From JBHEMT01 sp046262435 (GTDB lineage Bacteria > Chloroflexota > Dormibacteria > Aeolococcales > Aeolococcaceae), in assembly GCA_046262435.1 (NCBI GenBank), contig JBHEMT010000062.1, forward strand, positions 1-11,240: a stretch of DNA of 11,240 nt, read 5' to 3'. Positions 6,527 to 11,240 of this stretch are shown here, piece after piece. Position numbers and translations under genes: made by a program. A model generated the notes under the pieces. It searched no databases, had not been told where the DNA came from, and worked only from the letters and a program-made list of their open reading frames with translations. Each line of letters begins with the position of its first letter. The first letter of the stretch is position 1.

Positions 6527-6532
6527 ATCGTA
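6527..6532 (-). promoter_or_regulatory. Candidate -10 box (TACGAT) for the sdhCAB-GNAT operon
   Basis: On the minus strand this reads TACGAT. A start about 7 nt downstream would leave a leader of roughly 48 nt before GTG 6472. It shares the 9-mer GCTACGATG with the candidate promoter of the leftmost minus-strand gene (78-86). No convincing -35 is present. It lies in the 122-bp divergent gap between sdhC and the phosphodiesterase gene. Confidence 0.35.
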
Positions 6533-6581
6533 GCCAATCGTTGGGCCGGACGGCTGCCAGCCAAGCTCCGGCGCCAGCGCG

Positions 6582-6587
6582 TAGGCT
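6582..6587 (+). promoter_or_regulatory. Candidate leaderless-type -10 box (TAGGCT) for the GDPD gene
   Basis: TAGGCT ends 7 nt before the ATG at 6595, so transcription would begin at or next to the A of the start codon. No Shine-Dalgarno is visible before this ATG, which fits a leaderless mRNA. No -35 element is clear. Confidence 0.45.
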
Positions 6588-6594
6588 CGCGCCG

Positions 6595-7401
6595 ATGCGC
6601 GCCTACCTCGACGTCCCGGGGCCGATCGGCTTCGCGCATCGCGGGGGAGCGGGCGACCATCCGGAGAATACCCTCCCCGCTTTTGCAGCCTCGGTGGCTC
6701 TCGGCTACCGCTACGTGGAGACCGACGTGCACACCACCCGCGATGGCGTGGTGATGGCCTTCCACGACGACGTTCTCGATCGCACCACCGACCGCGCCGG
6801 CCGGATCGCTGACCTGAGCGTCGCCGAGGTCGAGGCTGCGGATGCCGGCCACGCCTTCAGCGCCGACGGCGGCCGCAGCCACCCCTGGCGAGCGCGCGGG
6901 GTGCGGGTGCCCCGCCTGGCAACCATCCTCGAGGAGTGGCCCGCCCTGCGCATCAACATCGATCCCAAGGTCGACGCCTCAGTGGAACCGCTGGTCACTC
7001 TTCTGAGGCGGATGAACGCCTTCGATCGGGTGTGCATCGGCTCCTTCTCCGACCGGCGCCTGCAACGGGCGCGCGCCCTCAGCGATGACGCCGTCTGCAC
7101 CTCAATGGGACCGCGCGCGGTGGCTGCGGTGCGTCTCGCCAGCTGGACAGGGCGCCCCGTGCCGCGCTCCGGCGCCGACTGCATGCAGATCCCGGTGCGG
7201 GGCTACGGAGTGCGGCTGGTGACCCCGAGACTGCTCGCCGCCGCCCACCGCTCCGGTCTCCCCGTGCATGTCTGGACAGTGGACCACCGGAGCGCCATGG
7301 ACCGGCTGCTCGACTGGGGAGTGGACGGCCTGATGACCGACCGGCCACTGGTGCTCCGTGAGGCGCTGCGCAGCCGCGGCGCCTGGACGGAGACCGGCTA
7401 G
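6595..7401 (+). CDS. Glycerophosphodiester phosphodiesterase family protein
   Basis: Hydrolyses glycerophosphodiesters from phospholipid breakdown to glycerol 3-phosphate and an alcohol (family role); the substrate is not defined here. The 268-aa TIM-barrel has the GDPD signatures in order: FAHRGGAGDHPENT (13-26) with catalytic His15-Arg16, ETDVHTTRDGVVMAFHDD (42-59) with metal ligands Glu42 and Asp44 and second catalytic His57, DRTT (62-65), VRVPRL (103-108), INIDPK (120-125, usually E-x-K, here Asp-Pro-Lys), VHVWTVD (224-230) and GVDGLMTDRP (242-251). No signal peptide is seen, so it is cytoplasmic. ATG 6595 is preferred over an in-frame TTG at 6541 because homology begins just after it and TAGGCT is placed as a leaderless -10. 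It is divergent from sdhC and overlaps the convergent CAP gene by 4 bp at its stop. Confidence 0.93.
   Translation: MRAYLDVPGPIGFAHRGGAGDHPENTLPAFAASVALGYRYVETDVHTTRDGVVMAFHDDVLDRTTDRAGRIADLSVAEVEAADAGHAFSADGGRSHPWRARGVRVPRLATILEEWPALRINIDPKVDASVEPLVTLLRRMNAFDRVCIGSFSDRRLQRARALSDDAVCTSMGPRAVAAVRLASWTGRPVPRSGADCMQIPVRGYGVRLVTPRLLAAAHRSGLPVHVWTVDHRSAMDRLLDWGVDGLMTDRPLVLREALRSRGAWTETG
7398..7401. other. Overlapping convergent stop codons in a CTAG palindrome
   Basis: CTAG at 7398-7401 gives TAG on both strands: 7399-7401 ends the phosphodiesterase gene and the minus-strand TAG at 7400-7398 ends the CAP gene. The two genes share 4 bp with no intergenic terminator, so each transcript must run antisense into its neighbour or stop by another mechanism. 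Confidence 0.9.
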
Positions 7402-8954
7402 AAGCCGTCCGCCCCGGCGCCGTGAACCAGGATCCCGCCGCGCGGCGAGTAGCCGCTGGCACCGCCGCCGGCGGCAATGCTGTTCTGCCACATCTGACGG
7501 TCGGTCCCCTCCACGAAGAAGGTTGCCGCGCCGTTCTGCACCGCGACCCCGGGTCCGTCGATCAGCTGGCCGCCCGCCGACTGCGCTGCGCTCCACCCGG
7601 AACCCGCGTTGCGCGACCACCACAGGGCACGGTCGGTGCCCTGGCAGCCGAAGTAGGCGACGCCGTTGGTCGACTTCAGCGCCGGGTGCCCGATGCAGGA
7701 CCAGGGCGTGGCCTGGTAGCCCGATGCCGGAGTCCACAGCCAGATGTGGTTGTTGAGCCCCTGCACCAGGGCGGTTGTTTGACCGGCGACGACGGCCATG
7801 GCGGGGCTGTCCGCGAGGATGCCGCCGGCCGAACCGAAGCTGCCCACCGTAGGCAGCCCAGCGCTGGGCGCCGGCCCGGATGCCACCCACATCGCCCGAT
7901 CGCCGCCCTCGCAGCTCACCGTCAGGTTTCCGTTGTTGATGAACGCTGCCGGCCCGGTCAGGCAGTACGTCGGTCCGCCGCTGAGCGGCTGCCAGCCGAT
8001 GGCAGCGCTCCGCACCCAGAGGCGATGGTCGGTACCGGTGACCACGTAGAGGAGCTGGTTGCCGCCCGTATTGGCCGGAGCAGCAACCACCGCGGGAGCC
8101 GCAAGAGTGGCTCCGTTGAGCGAGCTGAAGCTGCCGTTCTGCGCCTGATACACGCCGTTGTCGGTCCCCTGGACTGCAGCCGACGCGTTGCTCAGCGGTG
8201 CGGGCGGCGGCGGGGGCGGTGCGGCCCCAGCGGCAAGCTGGGCGAAGTCCTCGACGTACATGCTGGTGTTGGTGTACGCCCCGCCGCCGCCCGTCCAGGC
8301 ATTGGCACCCGAGTTGGCCGAGCCAACCCCGAGGTGGGTGAAGGCGGCGTTGAGGATGTTGGCGCGGTGCTCGGGGCTGTTCATGAACGCGGTGTTCGCC
8401 GAGCTCACCGAGGTGGCCTGGTCATAGGTGTTCCAGGCGATGTTCTCGCCTGCGCTCTGCCACTGGATCCCGTAGGCGCTGTAGATCGACCACGCGTACT
8501 GGCCGCAGTTGAGGATGGGATGGGCGAAGTAGTTGCGGTTGATCATGTCCTGGGCACGACCCTGGACGTTGAAGCCGCAGCCGCCGTAGTTCGCGTTCTC
8601 GGCGATGGCGCCCAGCGTGGAGTGCCACTGCAGTGCGGGCACCCCGTTGCTGGTGCGATCCTGGTTGGTGAGGGTGAACAGCTGCGAGTCGGCGGTGGCC
8701 ATCGCCGCGACCGACCCCGGATGGGCCGGGCCGGAGAGCGCGGTCAGTCCGCCGCCCAGCGCAAGGCCCGCGAGCGCCACCACCGCGCCGGTCCGCCGGC
8801 CGCCGGGCGTCGCCGGGTCGAGACCGCGCCGCCGCACCGCTGTCGCCGTGGCGGTGACCGCCTCCAGCCGGCTGCCGCCGCCCCGCTCGCGAGGAAGGCG
8901 CGGCGCTGCAGCCTGCTCGGCGGCGAGGGCGGGGTGCGGAGTGCGGAATGGCAT
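7398..8954 (-). CDS. Secreted CAP-domain protein with C-terminal beta-propeller repeats
   Basis: Two modules behind an export signal (518-aa form). An Arg-rich leader with GRRTG precedes a hydrophobic stretch at about 55-73, and ATA (86-88) is a possible signal-peptidase site. A CAP/SCP (YkwD-like) domain follows at about 87-241: LTNQDRTSNGVPALQW, the cavity residues His145 (YFAHP), Glu170 (GEN) and Glu195-His196 (SPEHRAN), then LGVG and MYVEDFAQL. Cys126 and Cys150 may pair. A proline linker (246-251) leads to six repeats of 40-49 aa, each with G-x-D-x-x-x-W or a variant at 263, 307, 350, 399, 439 and 483, resembling PLL/tectonin-like lectin propellers. Ligand and activity are unknown; extracellular glycan or surface binding is inference. 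The start is uncertain: GTG 9047 (549 aa) and GTG 8837 (479 aa, placing the signal nearer the N-terminus) are alternatives, and none has a good ribosome site. Confidence 0.88.
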   Translation of the reverse strand: MPFRTPHPALAAEQAAAPRLPRERGGGSRLEAVTATATAVRRRGLDPATPGGRRTGAVVALAGLALGGGLTALSGPAHPGSVAAMATADSQLFTLTNQDRTSNGVPALQWHSTLGAIAENANYGGCGFNVQGRAQDMINRNYFAHPILNCGQYAWSIYSAYGIQWQSAGENIAWNTYDQATSVSSANTAFMNSPEHRANILNAAFTHLGVGSANSGANAWTGGGGAYTNTSMYVEDFAQLAAGAAPPPPPPAPLSNASAAVQGTDNGVYQAQNGSFSSLNGATLAAPAVVAAPANTGGNQLLYVVTGTDHRLWVRSAAIGWQPLSGGPTYCLTGPAAFINNGNLTVSCEGGDRAMWVASGPAPSAGLPTVGSFGSAGGILADSPAMAVVAGQTTALVQGLNNHIWLWTPASGYQATPWSCIGHPALKSTNGVAYFGCQGTDRALWWSRNAGSGWSAAQSAGGQLIDGPGVAVQNGAATFFVEGTDRQMWQNSIAAGGGASGYSPRGGILVHGAGADGF

Positions 8955-9145
8955 CAGGCAGTTCGTCCAGTGGTACGGGCGTGCGCCGGCGTACGGCAGC
9001 CGTGCGGGGGGTGACCGGCTGAGGTGATCGTGGGCTGCGGGTGTCACGGCGGCCTCAGCGGTCCGGTGACAAAGGCCCGACCCCGGGGTATCAACCCGGC
9101 CGGGCGAGACCTCCGCGCTCCGCAGTGCCCGGGCCAGCCAGCCGC

Positions 9146-9151
9146 TATGGT
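9146..9151 (+). promoter_or_regulatory. Candidate leaderless-type -10 box (TATGGT) for the acyl-CoA dehydrogenase
   Basis: TATGGT is followed by 6 nt (CGGGGC) and then GTG 9158, the spacing expected when transcription starts at the first base of the start codon. This supports both a leaderless mRNA and the GTG 9158 start. The GGGG in the spacer could alternatively act as a weak ribosome site from an upstream promoter. Confidence 0.45.
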
Positions 9152-9157
9152 CGGGGC

Positions 9158-10933
9158 GTGCCCGTCACCGTGGACCCCGGCGTCGCCGCCATTCCCACCC
9201 CCGAGCGGGACGACTGGTACGCGCCTGACGAGCACGCCCGGTGGCTGGTGCGGCGCAGCGTCGGCGAGGCCGTATGGCCGGTTGCCGGGGCCGCCCTCGC
9301 TGAAGCGGGCCGGCTGGTGCCTCGCACGGTTGAGCCGCTCGCCCGTACCGCCGACCGCAACCCGCCGGTGCTGCGCCAGTACGACGGCCGCGGCGAGCGG
9401 GTCGACGAGCTCGACTTCCACCCCGCCTATACCGAGTTGGAGCGCACCGTCCTTGGCAGCGGCGCCGTGCGCATGGCCCACACCAGCGGCTGGCGCGGCC
9501 TGCCCGGATGCGCACCACGGCCGCTGACCACCGCCCTGCTCTACCTCTTCCTCCAGGCGGACCAGGCGGTCACCGGCTGTCCGGTCGGGATGATGGACGC
9601 GATGTGCCGCGCCCTGCGGCGCAACGACCCCGGGCTGGCCGCCCGCTTCGTTCCGCGGATCGCCGACGACAGCGGCAACCACCTCACCGGAGCGATGTTC
9701 CTCACCGAGAAGGTGGGTGGCTCGGATGTCGGTTCCAACCAGTCACGGGCGGTGCGCGAGAGCGACGGCAGCTGGCGGCTCTGGGGCGAGAAGTGGTTCT
9801 GCAGCTGCCCACACTCCGATCTCGTGCTGGTCACCGCCCGCCCCGAGGGTGCGGCCCCGGGGACCGCCGGGCTCGGCCTCTTCCTGATGCCGAGACGGCT
9901 GGACGATGGCAGCCGCAACAGCTATGTGCTTCACCGCCTCAAGGAGAAGTTCGGCACGCGGGCCATGCCCTCCGCCGAGGTGGGTTTGCGCGGCGCCTTC
10001 GCCTGGCAGGTCGGGGGCCTCGACCGGGGAATGCGTCAGATGCTCGACATGGTCAATTTGACCCGCGTGGGGATCACCGCGGCAGCGGCCGGCTCCATGC
10101 GCCGCAGCGCCTTCGAGGCGCTGAGCCATGCGCATGCCCGGCAGACCTTCGGGCGCCGGCTCGACGCCCACCCGTTGATGGCCGACACCCTCGCCGAGCT
10201 GGTCACCGATGCCACGGCCGGCCTCACTGCGGCCCTCGGCGCGGCCAAGCTCCTCGACCGCGCCGACGCCGGTGACGGCGAGGCCGCGGCCGCGCTCCGC
10301 CTCCTCACTCCCCTGCTCAAGGGGTTGCTCACCGAGCGGGCCCGAGTGAGCGCAACCGAGGCCATGGAGGTTCGCGGTGGCAACGGCTTCATCGAGGACT
10401 GGCCCGAGCCGCGCCTGCTCCGCGATGTCTACGTGCACGCCATCTGGGAGGGCTCCAGCAATGTGATGGCCCTCGACGGCATGCGCGCCCTCGCCCGGGG
10501 CGCCGGCTCGGGCTACCTCGCCGACACCGAACGCCGGCTCGAGGGAGCTGGAGGTGCGGCGACTCCGCTAGCAGCGCTGCTGCTCAGCCGCCTCCGCGAC
10601 ATCACCGTCGACCTCGAGACACTCACCGCAACCGACGGCGTCGACGCGCGGCAGCTCCGCGTGCGCCGGCTCAGCCGGCGCATGGCAACCCTGGCCATCG
10701 CCGCCCGCCTCACCGAGCAGGCCGCCGAGCACGCGGCCGATACCGGCAGCGGCCGGTTGCTCTGGCTGGCCGTACGCTATGCGTCGCGACTTGCCCCCAG
10801 CGGCGCGCGCGACACACTGCTCGACGACCCGGGGTGGCTTGCCCACGCCGAGCCGCTTCTCCACGGAGGTCCGGTGCCGCTGACGGTGGGCACGACAGCG
10901 GCCGCCATCCTCGCCGATGCGTCCGTCGGATGA
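9158..10933 (+). CDS. AidB-like acyl-CoA dehydrogenase family protein
   Basis: A 591-aa FAD-dependent protein of the acyl-CoA dehydrogenase superfamily, closest to the AidB branch. AidB-type features are NPPVLRQYDGRG (68-79) and DELDFHPAY (83-91) in the N-terminal domain, TEKVGGSDVGSN (183-194) at the flavin site, GEKWFCSCPHSD (210-221), RLKEKFGTRAMPSAEV (260-275), RQTFGRRLDAHPLM (328-341), EAMEVRGGNGFIED (401-414) and IWEGSSNVMALD (429-440) with Glu431 at the catalytic-Glu position. E. coli AidB (541 aa) binds FAD and DNA and belongs to the adaptive response to alkylation damage; its enzymatic role is unclear. Here about 140 Arg/Ala/Leu-rich residues follow the core. GTG 9158 is chosen over a frame opening at 9041 because the added residues resemble no AidB N-terminus. 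It is a single gene, divergent from the CAP gene, with no Ada or AlkB nearby. Confidence 0.92.
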   Translation: MPVTVDPGVAAIPTPERDDWYAPDEHARWLVRRSVGEAVWPVAGAALAEAGRLVPRTVEPLARTADRNPPVLRQYDGRGERVDELDFHPAYTELERTVLGSGAVRMAHTSGWRGLPGCAPRPLTTALLYLFLQADQAVTGCPVGMMDAMCRALRRNDPGLAARFVPRIADDSGNHLTGAMFLTEKVGGSDVGSNQSRAVRESDGSWRLWGEKWFCSCPHSDLVLVTARPEGAAPGTAGLGLFLMPRRLDDGSRNSYVLHRLKEKFGTRAMPSAEVGLRGAFAWQVGGLDRGMRQMLDMVNLTRVGITAAAAGSMRRSAFEALSHAHARQTFGRRLDAHPLMADTLAELVTDATAGLTAALGAAKLLDRADAGDGEAAAALRLLTPLLKGLLTERARVSATEAMEVRGGNGFIEDWPEPRLLRDVYVHAIWEGSSNVMALDGMRALARGAGSGYLADTERRLEGAGGAATPLAALLLSRLRDITVDLETLTATDGVDARQLRVRRLSRRMATLAIAARLTEQAAEHAADTGSGRLLWLAVRYASRLAPSGARDTLLDDPGWLAHAEPLLHGGPVPLTVGTTAAAILADASVG

Positions 10934-11015
10934 TCCTCGGAACGCCGCTCGCCACCGGCGCTAGTGTCCCGTCGCAGCGCGAGATCGCCCACCCACAGCG
11001 CCACGCCAGCGCAGA

Positions 11016-11028
11016 ACGCCCTTGGCGT
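11016..11028 (-). terminator. Candidate weak terminator after tRNA-His
   Basis: ACGCC and GGCGT form a 5-bp stem with a 3-nt loop, beginning 2 nt after the CCA end of tRNA-His on the minus strand. Only a short TTCT follows, so it is weak as an intrinsic terminator. Confidence 0.3.
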
Positions 11029-11030
11029 AG

Positions 11031-11108
11031 TGGGGTGGCCAGAGGGATTTGAACCCTCGACCTCCAGAGCCACAATCTGGCACTCTAACCAGCTGAGCTA
11101 TGGCCACC
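11031..11108 (-). tRNA. tRNA-His (anticodon GTG)
   Basis: The cloverleaf is complete on the minus strand. The acceptor stem GTGGCCA pairs with TGGCCAC (11107-11101 with 11041-11035). The D arm contains AGCTCAGCTGGTTAGAGT, and the anticodon stem CCAGA/TCTGG closes loop TTGTGGC with anticodon GTG (11073-11071). The T arm is GAGGG-TTCAAAT-CCCTC. The base before the acceptor stem (11108) is G and opposes discriminator C73 (11034), matching the G-1:C73 pair that identifies tRNA-His. CCA is encoded (11033-11031). It is divergent from tRNA-Arg. Confidence 0.97.
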
Positions 11109-11119
11109 TCGTGCGCCCA

Positions 11120-11125
11120 AGTATA
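11120..11125 (-). promoter_or_regulatory. Candidate -10 box (TATACT) for tRNA-His
   Basis: TATACT on the minus strand ends 11 nt before the tRNA-His G-1 residue, a normal tRNA promoter distance and the closest match to TATAAT in the window. Its expected -35 position falls on the -10 box of the divergent tRNA-Arg gene; no good -35 is seen. Confidence 0.5.
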
Positions 11126-11143
11126 CGGGTGGCCGAGTGGGCC

Positions 11144-11149
11144 TAGACT
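11144..11149 (+). promoter_or_regulatory. Candidate -10 box (TAGACT) for tRNA-Arg
   Basis: TAGACT (TAnnnT) ends 13 nt before the 5' end of tRNA-Arg. The two tRNA -10 boxes lie in the same 54-bp gap, 18 bp apart and facing away from each other, so the promoters must overlap. Confidence 0.45.
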
Positions 11150-11162
11150 CGCACCACCGCGG

Positions 11163-11239
11163 GCCCTCTTAGCTCAGGTGGATAGAGCGACCGCCTTCTA
11201 AGCGGTTGGTCGCAGGTTCGAGTCCTGCAGAGGGCACCA
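11163..11239 (+). tRNA. tRNA-Arg (anticodon TCT)
   Basis: Acceptor stem GCCCTCT (11163-11169) pairs with AGAGGGC (11229-11235), discriminator A is 11236 and CCA is encoded at 11237-11239. The D arm reads AGCTCAGGTGGATAGAGC. Anticodon stem ACCGC/GCGGT closes loop CTTCTAA with anticodon TCT (11197-11199), reading AGA and probably AGG codons. The T arm is GCAGG-TTCGAGT-CCTGC. AGA/AGG codons are rare in the neighbouring high-GC genes. The gene ends one base before the window edge. Confidence 0.97.
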
Positions 11240-11240
11240 C

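Noticed and set aside
6541..6594. Earlier TTG start for the phosphodiesterase
   Set aside because: The added 18 residues (Ala/Pro/Arg-rich) are unlike GDPD N-termini, they overlap the proposed promoter, and TTG has no ribosome site.
7422..9014. 530-residue plus-strand open frame opposite the CAP/propeller gene
   Set aside because: The minus strand encodes clear CAP and propeller motifs over the same bases; the plus frame has low-complexity composition and no recognisable domain.
9080..9104. Two 10-bp perfect palindromes (ACCCCGGGGT and CCCGGCCGGG) 5 bp apart in the CAP/acyl-CoA dehydrogenase gap
   Set aside because: GC-only palindromes of this size are common by chance at this base composition, and no adjacent regulator gene is present.
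9041..9157. Earlier start for the acyl-CoA dehydrogenase
   Set aside because: The 39 added residues are Pro/Arg/Gly-rich with no AidB similarity, and a -10-like TATGGT sits just before GTG 9158.
10943..10960. CGCCG/CGGCG inverted repeat after the acyl-CoA dehydrogenase as a terminator
   Set aside because: A 5-bp stem with an 8-nt loop and no T-run is too weak to call.
11161..11240. tRNA-Arg end as an integration site for a mobile element
   Set aside because: The window stops one base after the tRNA, so neither a repeated att core nor an integrase can be seen.
1..11240. CRISPR arrays, insertion sequences, toxin-antitoxin or other defence modules
   Set aside because: No direct-repeat array, transposase motif, terminal inverted repeats or small paired genes were found; all sizeable genes have metabolic, respiratory or envelope-type assignments.

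Overview
The window is a stretch of high-GC bacterial chromosome (about 70% G+C by eye) packed with ordinary-looking genes. Intergenic gaps are short, starts are often GTG, and genes overlap by 1-4 bases. No plasmid, phage, IS, CRISPR or defence signature is visible. The succinate dehydrogenase closely resembles mycobacterial Sdh1. Several genes appear to use TAnnnT -10 boxes without a clear -35, two of them set up for leaderless transcripts. Both tRNA genes encode their CCA ends. This fits an Actinomycetota or deep Terrabacteria lineage (Chloroflexota/Dormibacterota-like), but the window cannot settle the phylum.

Layout. The first 45 bases are the start of an unidentified minus-strand gene. 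A TPP riboswitch (133-209) follows and feeds a tight plus-strand thiamine operon, thiD-thiM-thiE (211-2365). Converging on it is a minus-strand operon reading sdhC-sdhA-sdhB-GNAT (6472 down to 2374). The two operons end 8 bp apart, and a perfect 7-bp hairpin contains both stop codons. Divergent from sdhC is a glycerophosphodiester phosphodiesterase gene (6595-7401). Its stop overlaps, within a CTAG palindrome, the stop of a convergent gene for a secreted CAP-domain/beta-propeller protein (7398-8954). Divergent from that gene is an AidB-like acyl-CoA dehydrogenase (9158-10933). The window ends with two divergently transcribed tRNA genes, tRNA-His(GTG) on the minus strand and tRNA-Arg(TCT) on the plus strand. 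No gene-free stretch exceeds 300 bases. The largest (about 200 bases, 8955-9157) depends on which CAP start is used and holds only a candidate -10 box for the acyl-CoA dehydrogenase.

How the genes work together. ThiD and ThiM phosphorylate the pyrimidine and thiazole halves of thiamine and ThiE joins them, so the cassette can make thiamine phosphate from salvaged precursors. The riboswitch would shut it off when thiamine pyrophosphate is plentiful. SdhC/A/B form a complete succinate:quinone oxidoreductase at the membrane. The co-transcribed N-acetyltransferase has no obvious link to it. The remaining genes are single transcription units. I found no convincing novel system. The most interesting points are the very compact riboswitch/ribosome-binding-site arrangement, the Sdh1-type membrane anchor (a family reported to hold a membrane-embedded Rieske-type cluster), the repeated TAnnnT promoter pattern, the two unusual convergent gene ends and the CAP/propeller fusion.
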